This document shows positions 24,846 to 34,242 of a stretch of DNA of 64,000 bases, one piece after another; position 1 is the stretch's first letter, and each line of letters begins with the position of its first letter. Below the pieces are notes generated by a model. That model did not search any database and had not been told where the DNA came from. It worked only from the letters and a program-made list of their open reading frames with translations. The stretch is from NCBI GenBank assembly GCA_045636025.1, contig JAZTWP010000051.1, positions 12,793 to 76,792 on the forward strand. Reading direction: 5' to 3'. This DNA is from UBA1081 sp045636025. Its GTDB lineage: Bacteria > Bacillota > Clostridia > Oscillospirales > Acutalibacteraceae. Made by a program: the position numbers and the translations under genes.

Positions 24846-25898
24846 ATGAAAAAAGTCATCTCTGTTCTTCTTACAGTTGCAATGATTTTCTCAATTGCTT
24901 CAATATCTGCTTTCGCTGCAGATACATATGAAATCGTATTTGAAGAGTTTCCCTATGATATCTCGGAATACAGAACCGATTACATCGGCAAATACGAAGG
25001 ATACGAATACGGTACAGATTACTGGTTTACAATCACAAATCCCGACGGCACAACAACAGACATCAAGGGTTTCCCTTACAGCGTTGAAGTTAAGGCTGGC
25101 AGAGCACTTGAATTCGTTGTTTCTGTTGCAGATCACGTTGAACCCTCATCAGTTAGAATTCTTGCTTACCCCACAGGCACTCCCGCTGCAGAGCTTTATG
25201 AGCCCGTGACCGGCGAACCCGATGCAAACTACTATGTAGCATCAAGCAGTGCTAATACATACGGTCTTATCCCCTCAGAAGATCTCACAGTATGTGTTTC
25301 TGAGTGGCACCTTTACAACGACTGTTTCCTTTTTGAGTTCCCCGCATCAGAATACTATACATCAAACAGACTTCAGTACAACGAAGGTATGGTAAATCTC
25401 TGGGATATGTATACTCCCTTCGAATGGGGCAACACAAAAGTTATCTACGTTAACGAAACAATCTTCTTCGAAGTAAGAATCCCCCTTGACGGTAAGTATG
25501 ATTACCACTACGAAACATATCAGGTATACTACACAACAGGTTACGGTTCAGACGAAGAAACTGTTTACCTCAAGAAGAATGCTTCAGAAAAAGAAGGCAC
25601 AGAAGCTATCGACCAGAGAATCGGTCACTATGAGACTGATACAGAATGGGTTGACCTTTATGCTATCCCCGATGCTGACAACACAATGAATATCAAGGTT
25701 GTAAACACAGTTACTTACACTATTGATATGCTTGCTCAGTTCTTTGCGGACTTCAGCCTTGAAAATCTTGATTCTATCGATCTCGGTTCACTCGATATCG
25801 CTCCCATGCTTGAGTATATTCTCAGACTTGCAAACCTTATTGTCAAGATGCTTAATGCTTTCGGTCTCAGCATTACTCTCCCCGACCTTCTTGGTTAA
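24846..25898 (+). CDS. Secreted protein of unknown function
   Basis: The 350-residue protein has a signal peptide (KKVISVLLTVAMIFSIASISAFA, cleavage before ADTYE) and starts at the ATG at 24846 behind AGGAGG. The mature part is acidic, rich in Tyr, Thr and Glu, and probably beta-rich. The last 60 residues form a hydrophobic amphipathic region ending AFGLSITLPDLLG, like the membrane-seeking helices on other secreted proteins in this window. I do not recognise a family. It has its own consensus promoter and terminator and so is monocistronic. Confidence 0.7.
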   Translation: MKKVISVLLTVAMIFSIASISAFAADTYEIVFEEFPYDISEYRTDYIGKYEGYEYGTDYWFTITNPDGTTTDIKGFPYSVEVKAGRALEFVVSVADHVEPSSVRILAYPTGTPAAELYEPVTGEPDANYYVASSSANTYGLIPSEDLTVCVSEWHLYNDCFLFEFPASEYYTSNRLQYNEGMVNLWDMYTPFEWGNTKVIYVNETIFFEVRIPLDGKYDYHYETYQVYYTTGYGSDEETVYLKKNASEKEGTEAIDQRIGHYETDTEWVDLYAIPDADNTMNIKVVNTVTYTIDMLAQFFADFSLENLDSIDLGSLDIAPMLEYILRLANLIVKMLNAFGLSITLPDLLG

Positions 25899-25943
25899 TT
25901 CAAATTACGATTGTTCGTTCTTTGCAAGACATTATCCCATATC

Positions 25944-25975
25944 AAAGCGAGGCAGGAATTTCCTGCCTCGCTTTG
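25944..25975. terminator. Bidirectional terminator between convergent genes
   Basis: AAAGCGAGGCAGGAA and TTCCTGCCTCGCTTT form an almost perfect palindrome between the converging genes ending at 25898 and 25982. Confidence 0.85.
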
Positions 25976-25981
25976 CTTTGT

Positions 25982-26908
25982 TCAGCCGAAAATGCTTTCT
26001 GTTTTTCTGATGCATTCGGGTGGTGAATAGATAAAACTGTCTATGTGACTTCTGTTGCAGAAATATTTTATTTCCTGCAAGGGGTATGCAGCTTTGAAGC
26101 TGTCCACGATAATGAGTTTAAGCTTCATTTTTTCGGGAATTATGTTTTTGATAAAAACGCTGCAATGCTGTCCCTCTTCTATGCCGTCTGTCAATTCCGC
26201 AAGACCTGCAAGGTTTGGTGTCAGCTCCACAAAAATGCCGTATGTTTCTATGCTTCGCACAATTCCCGGCACAGTTTCACCCACGGCAAAGAGGGATGCG
26301 TTTTCCTCCCAGGTGCCGAGAAGTTCTTTCATTGTAAGAGTCAGTCTGCCTGAGTCGTCACGGCTTCTGATGATTGTTCTTATGTCTTTTCCCACGGTGA
26401 GTCTTGCAGAGGGGTGGGGAATTCTTGAAACGGAGATGCCGTCTATGGGCAGAAGTGCACTTATGCCGCAACCGATATCGCAGAATGCACCGAAAGGCTC
26501 CAGATGTGTGACAACAGCATTGATTACGTCACCGCAGCGGAGTCTGTCTAAGTATTTTTCTTTGCATTCCTCCTGAGCGACACGTCGGCTCAGTACTGCA
26601 AATGGTGTTCCCGAGGGTCCTGTTTCAATTTCCATCACTTTGAAACAGACTGTCTTGTTGACTTTTGAAATAATGGCAATATCCCTTATAAGTCCTTCTT
26701 TTATTCCCATTGCACATTCGTCTCTGGGGATAATTCCTCTCATACTGCCGAGATTTACGTGAAGATTATGTTCATTGTCGCACAGAAGTGCCCTTGATTC
26801 GAGAATTGTTCCCTGAATCATCGCTTCGTGCAGAGCTGACTCGGAATAAACCGCGTCTGACGATTTTCTGTTGTATATTGTTCTGCCCTCAGGCTTATAT
26901 TCAGTCAT
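25982..26908 (-). CDS. S1 RNA-binding-domain protein (S1-like)
   Basis: The 308-residue protein contains three S1-type OB folds. The clearest are residues about 125-195 (GDVINAVVTHLEPFGAFCDIGCGISALLP...) and 205-265 (GETVPGIVRSIETYGIFVEL). The first (about 30-110) is more diverged. This matches the short S1-like proteins of low-GC Gram-positives, which bind RNA or ribosomes rather than acting as full ribosomal protein S1. It is monocistronic on the minus strand. Confidence 0.82.
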   Translation of the reverse strand: MTEYKPEGRTIYNRKSSDAVYSESALHEAMIQGTILESRALLCDNEHNLHVNLGSMRGIIPRDECAMGIKEGLIRDIAIISKVNKTVCFKVMEIETGPSGTPFAVLSRRVAQEECKEKYLDRLRCGDVINAVVTHLEPFGAFCDIGCGISALLPIDGISVSRIPHPSARLTVGKDIRTIIRSRDDSGRLTLTMKELLGTWEENASLFAVGETVPGIVRSIETYGIFVELTPNLAGLAELTDGIEEGQHCSVFIKNIIPEKMKLKLIIVDSFKAAYPLQEIKYFCNRSHIDSFIYSPPECIRKTESIFG

Positions 26909-27052
26909 ACTGAACCGTCCTTTCAGATGATTTTTTTGTCACCTTAAATAAATATGAATTTTTGAAATTTTTAGACTAAAAAATGTTTGATATTGTGAAA
27001 AAATATGTTATCATATAATGTGAATATTTATGTTGATATCCGGAGGCGCAAT

Positions 27053-27226
27053 ATGGATATAAATGTCGGTGACAGAGTTGAAATGAAAAAACCGCATCCC
27101 TGCGGAGGTAAAGAGTTCGAAATTCTCAGAATCGGAATGGATTTCAAGATAAAATGCTGCGGCTGCGGACGTGAAGTTATGGTGCCCAGATCCAAAGCAG
27201 AAAAAAATATAAAGAACATTCTTTAA
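27053..27226 (+). CDS. DUF951 family protein
   Basis: This 57-residue protein matches DUF951: a GDRVEMKKPHPCGG start, then KCCGCGREVMVPRSKAEK. The Cys residues (one in HPCGG, a CCGC cluster) suggest a small zinc-binding or RNA-binding module; function is unknown. The ATG at 27053 follows CCGGAGG; a longer in-frame start lacks a binding site. It begins a likely operon with the U32 gene 12 nt downstream. Confidence 0.88.
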   Translation: MDINVGDRVEMKKPHPCGGKEFEILRIGMDFKIKCCGCGREVMVPRSKAEKNIKNIL

Positions 27227-27238
27227 GGAATTGCAGTT

Positions 27239-29278
27239 ATGAAAAAACCTGAAATACTCGCACCCGTAGGCGGAAAAGAACAGCTCGAAGCTGCCGTCCG
27301 TTCGGGGGCAGATGCCGTTTATCTCGGCACAAAAAACTTCAATGCGAGAAACAGCGCAGAAAATTTTGATGAATCATCGCTCTCTGATGCGGTGAAATAT
27401 TGTCACGCAAGAAATGTAAAAGTGTATGTGACAATGAATACTCTTTTTACCGATAAAGAAACTCAGGAACTGATAAATGAAATAAAAATGATTGCCTCCT
27501 CAGGTGCAGATGCTGTTATTATTCAGGACTTAGGCGTTGCCGCATTGTGGAAGAAATATTGTCCCTCAATGCCTCTTCACGCATCAACACAGATGACAAT
27601 TCACAATGTTGCAGGTGCTGTTCAGGCTGAAGAACTTGGTTTTAAGCGTCTTGTTCTTGCCCGTGAGCTGTCACTTGAAGAAATAAGAAAAATTGCAGAG
27701 GGCACAAAGGCTGAAATAGAAGTTTTTGTTCACGGGGCGCTCTGTATGAGTGTTTCGGGCACTTGTCTGCTTTCCTCAATGATAGGCTCAAGAAGCGGAA
27801 ACAGAGGCAGATGTGCTCAGCCCTGCAGACTTGACTTCAAGTGCGGCGGCAGAGAATATGCTCTTTCGCTGAAAGACCTGTCACTTGTTGATAAAGTCAA
27901 TGAACTTGCCGAAGCAGGTGTTTCATCACTTAAAATAGAGGGCAGAATGAAGCGTGCCGAGTATGTTGCTGCGGCTGTTACTGCTGTGAAAAAATCACTT
28001 GCAGGCGAGAAGTATGATGAGGAATCTCTCAGAGCTGTTTTCTCAAGAAGCGGATTCACAAAGGGATATTTCCTCGGTCAGCGTAACCTTGAAATGTTCG
28101 GTTACCGCAGAAAAGAAGATGTTACCGCTGCTGCAGGTGTGCTTAAAAACCTTGCACAGCTTTATAAAGATGAAATAAGAAAAATCCCCGTTGATATAAA
28201 ATTTTATGCAGATGCAGACGGAACATCACTTACCGTTTCTGACGGTGTAAATACTGTTTCTGTGGACGGAGAAAAGCCTCAGACTGCTCAGACAAAGCCT
28301 CTTGACGGTGAATTTGCCGAAAAATGTTTTTCAAAACTCGGAGGAACAATCTTTTATGTGAATTCTTTTGAGTATGAAATAGGCGAAAATCTCTCTGTTT
28401 CCGCATCTGTGATGAATTCCATGAGAAGAGAGGCAACAGACAAGCTGTATGAGCTCAGAGCTGTTGCAACACCCTATGAAATCACAGAGCCTGAAGCTCC
28501 GGCAAGAGTCAGCTCTGCAGGATACTCTGCAAAAACAGTCAGAGTCCGTTTTGAAAAATTCGCTCAGAGCTTTGATGATGAAAAGATTGAAAAAATCATT
28601 CTTCCCGTCAGCGAAATACTCAGAAATCCCGAGTGCGTAACGCTTTACGGCAGAAAAATTGTCTGCGAAATGCCGTTTCTTGTATTTGCTGAAAATGAAG
28701 AAACTTTCCTCGGTGTGCTCGGCAAGGTAAAATCCCTCGGTGTCAGAGAAGTACTTGCCGATAACATAGGAACTCTGGCAATGGCAAGAAATCTCGGTTT
28801 TAATGTGCACGGCGGTCACGGACTCAATGTGCTCAATTCCGTTGCCTTTGCGGAGTATGAAAAACTCGGAGCCTCGGATATAACTCTTTCACCCGAAATT
28901 TCAATGGCTTCTGTAGGCAGAATAACAAGCAGAGTCAGAAAAGGTATTCTCGGTTACGGCTTTTTACCGCTTATGCGATTCAGAGCCTGCCCTGCTCAGG
29001 GCAAAAACGGTTGCGGTGACTGCAAAGGTCTTACCGTTATTACCGACAGAAGAGGTACAGACTTCTATAATATATGCTCGGCAAAGAAATATTCTTCTCT
29101 TCTCAACAGCGTACCTCTTTACATAGGCGACAAACCTTATGACGGTGCAGACTTTGTGACTTTGTATTTTACTTTTGAGAAGAAAGAAACCTGCCTTAGA
29201 ATTTTTGAATGTTTTATAAATAAAAAATCACCCGAAATGAGAAAAACGGGCGGTCTTTACTATCGTGAGCTGTTATGA
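27239..29278 (+). CDS. U32 peptidase-family protein (RlhA/TrhP-like)
   Basis: The 679-residue protein has the U32 domain in the first 290 residues: KPEILAPVGGKEQLEAAV, RSGADAVYLG, the signature EVFVHGALCMSVSGTCLLSS and the Cys-containing GNRGRCAQPCRLDF. A long C-terminal region holds a DUF3656-like insert and a second Cys cluster (CPAQGKNGCGDC), which could carry an Fe-S cluster. Known relatives (RlhA, TrhP) hydroxylate rRNA or tRNA bases rather than cut peptides. Its stop overlaps the next gene by four bases (ATGA), so the two are coupled. Confidence 0.87.
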   Translation: MKKPEILAPVGGKEQLEAAVRSGADAVYLGTKNFNARNSAENFDESSLSDAVKYCHARNVKVYVTMNTLFTDKETQELINEIKMIASSGADAVIIQDLGVAALWKKYCPSMPLHASTQMTIHNVAGAVQAEELGFKRLVLARELSLEEIRKIAEGTKAEIEVFVHGALCMSVSGTCLLSSMIGSRSGNRGRCAQPCRLDFKCGGREYALSLKDLSLVDKVNELAEAGVSSLKIEGRMKRAEYVAAAVTAVKKSLAGEKYDEESLRAVFSRSGFTKGYFLGQRNLEMFGYRRKEDVTAAAGVLKNLAQLYKDEIRKIPVDIKFYADADGTSLTVSDGVNTVSVDGEKPQTAQTKPLDGEFAEKCFSKLGGTIFYVNSFEYEIGENLSVSASVMNSMRREATDKLYELRAVATPYEITEPEAPARVSSAGYSAKTVRVRFEKFAQSFDDEKIEKIILPVSEILRNPECVTLYGRKIVCEMPFLVFAENEETFLGVLGKVKSLGVREVLADNIGTLAMARNLGFNVHGGHGLNVLNSVAFAEYEKLGASDITLSPEISMASVGRITSRVRKGILGYGFLPLMRFRACPAQGKNGCGDCKGLTVITDRRGTDFYNICSAKKYSSLLNSVPLYIGDKPYDGADFVTLYFTFEKKETCLRIFECFINKKSPEMRKTGGLYYRELL

Positions 29279-30180
29279 TGCATTACTATTCACTTAACGA
29301 ATATTGCCGCAACGAATTCGGCCATAAATTATATAAACTTTCTCTTGACGGCGGAATGACCTGTCCTAACAGAGACGGAAAAATCGGCACGGGTGGTTGT
29401 ATTTTCTGCTCCGACGAAGGGTCAGGGGAGTTTGCCGCAAAGAAATGCAGTGATATTTCTTCGCAGATTGAAAATGCGAAACTTCGTGTTGCCCACAAGA
29501 ATAAGGGCGGAAAATATATTGCATATTTTCAGAGTTTCACAAACACTTATGCGCCCGTAGAATATCTCAGAGAAATTTTTACAGAGGCGATAAATCATCC
29601 CGATATTGAGGTTTTGTCTGTTGCCACAAGACCCGATTGTGTCGGTGATGATGTGACAGAGCTTCTCTCGGAGCTTAACAGAATCAAACCCGTTTGGGTT
29701 GAACTGGGATTTCAGACGTCAGATGAAAAATCGGCTGAATATATAGGCAGAGGATATACAAATGATGTTTTTGAATCTGCCGTAAAAAGACTTTCTGACG
29801 TAAACATAAAAGTTGTTGCACACATAATTCTCGGTCTGCCCGGTGAAAATTTTCAGACAATGGCAGACAGCGTCAGATTTGTGTGTGACTGCGGAATATG
29901 GGGCATAAAACTTCATCTTCTGCATATTCTCAAAGGAGCACGTCTTGAAAAGGAATATGAAAAATGTGTTTTTGAGTGTTTCGGTGAAAAAGAATATCTT
30001 GAAACCGTTTGTGAATTGCTGAAAATTATTCCGTCAGATGTTGTTATTCACAGACTTACGGGTGACGGTGACAAGAGAAAACTCATTGCTCCCTTGTGGA
30101 GTGCAAATAAAAAAGAAGTGCTTTCATCACTTGCAAAAATGCTTGATGAAAAACAGATAAAACAAGGCTCGGAGTCTTGA
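29275..30180 (+). CDS. Radical SAM protein, TIGR01212 (YhcC-like) family
   Basis: The 301-residue protein has the atypical Cys arrangement of this family, TCPNRDGKIGTGGCIFCSD, instead of a plain CxxxCxxC; these Cys would hold the 4Fe-4S cluster that cleaves SAM. IAYFQSFTNTYAP and VELGFQTSDEKS are family hallmarks. The chemistry is unknown, but relatives are linked to tRNA modification. It overlaps the U32 gene, and the pairing of a U32 and a radical SAM protein hints at a shared RNA-modification task (inference). Confidence 0.88.
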   Translation: MMHYYSLNEYCRNEFGHKLYKLSLDGGMTCPNRDGKIGTGGCIFCSDEGSGEFAAKKCSDISSQIENAKLRVAHKNKGGKYIAYFQSFTNTYAPVEYLREIFTEAINHPDIEVLSVATRPDCVGDDVTELLSELNRIKPVWVELGFQTSDEKSAEYIGRGYTNDVFESAVKRLSDVNIKVVAHIILGLPGENFQTMADSVRFVCDCGIWGIKLHLLHILKGARLEKEYEKCVFECFGEKEYLETVCELLKIIPSDVVIHRLTGDGDKRKLIAPLWSANKKEVLSSLAKMLDEKQIKQGSES

Positions 30181-30215
30181 TATAACGTGTAAGAATTATT
30201 TACGGAGATGATGAT

Positions 30216-31439
30216 ATGACAAGTCAGGATTTCAGAAAGCTCTCAGCTCTGCTTGAAAATATAAAAGAGGGTGACAGAGATTCTTTTTCTGCCGTTTATA
30301 AAATGTATGAGAAAAAGGCATATTTTCTTTTCTGCAAGCTTGTAAACAGTAAATCTGAGGCTGCAAAACTTACAATTGAACTTTTCGATTATGTATATCT
30401 GCAGATTTCAAATTTCCCTGACCCCATAGATTTTGAAAAATGGCTTTATATAACGCTTTTTTCAAGAGCAAAAAGACATATGGCTCAGAGCAATCCCGAT
30501 AAGGCAGAAGATTTTGCAGATGCCGAATCACCCGAAGCAGAGGAGATTGAAGCTCTTCTTGCTCAGGATTCTGAAGAAATGCTCTCTTACCCCGAAGGAA
30601 TCAATATTTCTGTTGATATGATGAAAACAGCAGATTCCGTGCTCAGTGAATTGCCTTTCAGACTCCGCTTTGCCGTGTTGGGATATTATTTCTGCGGTTT
30701 TGAAATTGCAGATATCTCCGCACTTGAACAGATTTCTGTTGCTGCAGTAAAACACAGACTCCACAAAGCAAGAATCAGAATGAAAACAGAAGAGCACAAG
30801 TTTACCGAGCTCGGTTATGATTGTGTGGGACTTGTTGTTTTTCTTCCCGATATCTTTTCAACCATGGCTCAGAATATTGTTATGGCAGCCGATGTTGCGG
30901 CAGGTGTGACCGGGAGAACGGGAATTGTCTGCACAAGCGCAGATCCCTTTGCCGCAAGAAACAGAAACGTCGGTTTTCAGCCTGCAAATAATGTGGTGAC
31001 AACTGTTTCAAAGCCCTCAAAGTATGCGGTGGCACCGCCTCCCGTTCTGAAAAAGAACGAGAGTATGTCACCTGCTGTGCGTATTGTTATGGCTGTTGTT
31101 GCAATTCTTGTGATTATCAGCGCAACTGTTGCGGTTGTTCTGATTGTTCAGGGGTCAAAGAATGCAGTACCGCAAGGTTCTGTGGATAATGCTCCCGATA
31201 CGGAACAGCATACTGCCATTGAAATCACAACAAAGGAAACAACATCAGCTTCAACAACGGTTCCCGAAACAACTACTGCAGAAGAAACAACCACAGAAGC
31301 TGAAACCACAACAGAAGAAACAACAACTGCAGAAGAAACCACAACAGAAGAAACAACTACTCAGGAACCTGACGGTGAAACAACAACTTCTGATGTGATA
31401 GAAGAAGATGAACCCGGTTTTAATATCAGCGTGGGGTGA
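30216..31439 (+). CDS. Sigma-70-like (ECF-type) protein with transmembrane segment and Thr/Glu-rich tail
   Basis: This 407-residue protein begins like an ECF sigma factor. Residues 22-92 resemble region 2 (DSFSAVYKMYEKKAYFLFCKL) and 140-190 resemble region 4 (LSELPFRLRFAVLGYYFCG..., ISVAAVKHRLHKARIRM, a helix-turn-helix). A linker follows, then a single membrane span at 290-311 and a tail (330-392) dominated by ETTT/EETTT repeats that would lie outside the cell. No separate anti-sigma gene is present. It may be a membrane-tethered sigma factor or a sigma-derived sensor. It starts after ACGGAG and ends in a GTGA overlap context with the next gene. Confidence 0.75.
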   Translation: MTSQDFRKLSALLENIKEGDRDSFSAVYKMYEKKAYFLFCKLVNSKSEAAKLTIELFDYVYLQISNFPDPIDFEKWLYITLFSRAKRHMAQSNPDKAEDFADAESPEAEEIEALLAQDSEEMLSYPEGINISVDMMKTADSVLSELPFRLRFAVLGYYFCGFEIADISALEQISVAAVKHRLHKARIRMKTEEHKFTELGYDCVGLVVFLPDIFSTMAQNIVMAADVAAGVTGRTGIVCTSADPFAARNRNVGFQPANNVVTTVSKPSKYAVAPPPVLKKNESMSPAVRIVMAVVAILVIISATVAVVLIVQGSKNAVPQGSVDNAPDTEQHTAIEITTKETTSASTTVPETTTAEETTTEAETTTEETTTAEETTTEETTTQEPDGETTTSDVIEEDEPGFNISVG

Positions 31440-31444
31440 GTATA

Positions 31445-32941
31445 ATGTCATTGATGAAACTTAAAAGCGGTACAGATGTAAGAGGAACCGCAATAGGTGA
31501 AAAAACAGACCTTACAAATGAAGCTATAAGAAAAATAACAGCAGGTTTTGTTGAAACCGTTAAGGAAAAGACAGGGATTGAACCCGAAGAAATGACTGTG
31601 GCTGTAGGTCACGATTCAAGACTTTCTGCAGAAAGAATCAGAAACAATGTTGTTGCAGTGCTTTCTCATTACGGTGTAAAAGTGCTCGACTGCGGACTTG
31701 CATCAACTCCTGCTATGTTTATGACAACTGTGGAGCTTGGCTGTACCGCTTCCGTGCAGATTACCGCAAGTCATCATCCGTCTGACAAAAACGGACTCAA
31801 ATTCTTCACCGCAAATGGTGGTTTTGAGTCTGAAGATATTGTGAAAGTCCTTGAAATTGCAGAAAATACAGATGTTTCAGCCATCGGTGACGATGACAAC
31901 AGTACATTCTGCGATTTTATGAAAACTTATGCGGATATCCTTTGCAGAATGATTTGCGAAGGTGTCAACGCAGAAAATTATAACAGACCTCTTGAGGGAT
32001 TCCGTATCGTTGCCGATGCAGGTAACGGTGTCGGAGGTTTCTATGCAACAGATGTGCTCCGAAAACTCGGAGCAGACATAAACGGAAGCCGTTTTCTTGA
32101 GCCTGACGGTAATTTTCCCAATCACGCTCCCAATCCTGAAAATAAAGATGCAATGAAGTCAATTTCCGAGGCTGTTATCACTTCGGGTGCCGATTTCGGT
32201 GTTATTTTTGATACAGACGTTGACAGAGCTGCCTGCGTTGATGAAAACGGAAATGAAATCAACAGAAATTCTCTTGTTGCGCTGGCATCTGTTATTGCAC
32301 TCCAAAACAATGAGGGAGGCACAATTGTTACCGACTCCGTTACAAGTGACGGGCTGAAGATTTTTATTGAGAAAAATCTCGGCGGCAAGCATCATCGATT
32401 CAGAAGAGGATACAAAAACGTTATCAATGAGGCAATCAGACTCAATAAGGAGGGTGTGAATTGCCCTCTTGCCATTGAAACTTCAGGTCACGCGGCTCTG
32501 AGAGAAAATTATTTCCTTGATGACGGTGCATACCTCATAACAAAAATCATCATTCTTCTTGCAAAGCTCAGAAAAGAGGGCAGAAAAATCGGTGATATGA
32601 TAAGCGATATGAAACAGCCTGCAGAGGAAAAAGAGCTTCGTTTTGCAATTCTCTGTGAAGATTTCAGGTCTTACGGAAACAAGGTCATTTCTGCCCTTGA
32701 AGAGTATGCATCAGGTCGTGAGGGCTGGACGGTTGCCGATGACAACCGTGAGGGTATCAGAATTTCACTTGATAACAACCATGGCAACGGCTGGATGCTT
32801 TTAAGACTCAGCGTACACGACCCTATTCTTCCTTTCAATGCGGAAAGTGATTCCGAGGGCGGAGTTGAGATTATTCTTGATGAATTTTACGGCTTTATAA
32901 AAGATTTTGACAAACTTGATTTGTCAGTTTTCGGAAAATGA
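31445..32941 (+). CDS. Phosphoglucomutase/phosphomannomutase family protein
   Basis: The 498-residue alpha-D-phosphohexomutase has four domains: the phosphoserine loop ITASHHPSDKNG, the metal loop FDTDVDRAA, a sugar-binding loop ETSGHA and a C-terminal phosphate-binding domain with DGVEIILDEF-like residues. It interconverts hexose 1- and 6-phosphates in the cytosol. The Asn of the usual TASHNP is His here. The ATG at 31445 is preferred because GGGGTG lies ahead; a GTG at 31436 overlapping the previous stop is an alternative. Close spacing suggests cotranscription with the sigma-like gene. Confidence 0.88.
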   Translation: MSLMKLKSGTDVRGTAIGEKTDLTNEAIRKITAGFVETVKEKTGIEPEEMTVAVGHDSRLSAERIRNNVVAVLSHYGVKVLDCGLASTPAMFMTTVELGCTASVQITASHHPSDKNGLKFFTANGGFESEDIVKVLEIAENTDVSAIGDDDNSTFCDFMKTYADILCRMICEGVNAENYNRPLEGFRIVADAGNGVGGFYATDVLRKLGADINGSRFLEPDGNFPNHAPNPENKDAMKSISEAVITSGADFGVIFDTDVDRAACVDENGNEINRNSLVALASVIALQNNEGGTIVTDSVTSDGLKIFIEKNLGGKHHRFRRGYKNVINEAIRLNKEGVNCPLAIETSGHAALRENYFLDDGAYLITKIIILLAKLRKEGRKIGDMISDMKQPAEEKELRFAILCEDFRSYGNKVISALEEYASGREGWTVADDNREGIRISLDNNHGNGWMLLRLSVHDPILPFNAESDSEGGVEIILDEFYGFIKDFDKLDLSVFGK

Positions 32942-33050
32942 TATATTTTTATCTGACATAGTATCAAATAAGTGTATTTTTCTTCTTGATTTGTCAGTTG
33001 AAAAGTGTTATTATGTATTATACGAAATAGTTTTTTCGGAGGTAATTTTT

Positions 33051-34193
33051 ATGTATGCTTTTTTAGGTCAGCTTCTTCAGCCTATAGTGTCTGTAATTAT
33101 GACATTCGTTATGTCACTTGCAACATTATTTGGTACAACAGGTGTTATCACAACAAGAGAACCTGCAGAATTTGACAATGTTAAAAATGTTATTTACCTT
33201 ATCGGCGACGGTATGGGTCCTCTCCATCTTGAAAAGACAAAGCAGGAGCGTTCAGTTTCTCTTGCAATGGATATGTTTGAAATTGAAGGCAGATCAAGAA
33301 CTCGTTCACTTTCAGCTGCAGTTACAGACAGTGCAGCAGGCGGTACAGCTCTTGCTTGCGGTACAAGAACTTTCAACGGCGCTCTCGGTGTTTATATGTA
33401 TGATCCCCTCGGCACAGTTACTCAGCCCAAGAGTATTACAGAACTCTGTGCTGAAAACGGTATGATGACAGGTGTTATCACAACAGATAACACATCAGGT
33501 GCAACTCCTTCATCTTTCACAGTTCATACAGACAGCAGAAACAACACAGAAGATATTGATACTCAGCAGATGGCTTCAGATTTTGATCTCATCTGGGGCG
33601 TAACATCAAAATATGTTTCAAAAGAAGGCTGTGAAGCAAACGGTTTCACTTATGTTACAACATATTCAGAAATGATGGCTCTTGAAGAAGGCAGCCGCAG
33701 CTTTGCTCAGTTTGACCACAAATTATGGGGTGTTCAGCAGGCAAATGACGAAACACCTACTCTTTCACAGATGACAGCAAAGGCTATTGACCTTCTTGAT
33801 GATACAGATGAAGGTTTCTTCCTTATGGTTGAGGGTGCTCACATCGATAAGCATTCACACGACAATAATTCAGAGGCAATGACAGAATCACTCGTTGAGT
33901 TTGATAATGCAATTGCTTACGCTCTCGAGTATGCAAAGAACGACGGAGAAACTCTCGTTATCGTTACAGCAGACCACGAAACAGGCGGAATCGTTCTCAA
34001 TGACGACGGCACATACTCATACACTCAGGGTGGTCACAGCGCTGCAAACGTTCCCGTTCTTGTTTACGGTTCAGATAACTTCATTGAAAACGGTGAAGTT
34101 ATTGATAACATCGATATCCCCACAAGAATCGCTTACTCACTCGGTTTTACAGCAGAACAGTTCCCTGTTGCAATTGCCGGCAAATTTTCATAA
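33051..34193 (+). CDS. Alkaline phosphatase, exported or membrane-attached
   Basis: The 380-residue PhoA-type enzyme has the metal and nucleophile motifs IGDGMG, VTDSAAGGTALACG (catalytic Ser), EGAHIDKHSH, TADHETGG and GGHSAANVP. It removes phosphate from phosphomonoesters outside the membrane. The ATG at 33051 follows CGGAGGT; an upstream in-frame extension is not needed. The N-terminal 30 residues are hydrophobic (LLQPIVSVIMTFVMSLATLFG) without a clear cleavage site, so it may be membrane-anchored. A TTGTCA box at 32991 and TATTAT at 33016 form a weak candidate promoter. Confidence 0.92.
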   Translation: MYAFLGQLLQPIVSVIMTFVMSLATLFGTTGVITTREPAEFDNVKNVIYLIGDGMGPLHLEKTKQERSVSLAMDMFEIEGRSRTRSLSAAVTDSAAGGTALACGTRTFNGALGVYMYDPLGTVTQPKSITELCAENGMMTGVITTDNTSGATPSSFTVHTDSRNNTEDIDTQQMASDFDLIWGVTSKYVSKEGCEANGFTYVTTYSEMMALEEGSRSFAQFDHKLWGVQQANDETPTLSQMTAKAIDLLDDTDEGFFLMVEGAHIDKHSHDNNSEAMTESLVEFDNAIAYALEYAKNDGETLVIVTADHETGGIVLNDDGTYSYTQGGHSAANVPVLVYGSDNFIENGEVIDNIDIPTRIAYSLGFTAEQFPVAIAGKFS

Positions 34194-34242
34194 TCAGTAA
34201 ATAAACTTTAAGTTTTATCAATAAAATTCAGGAGGTGCGGTA

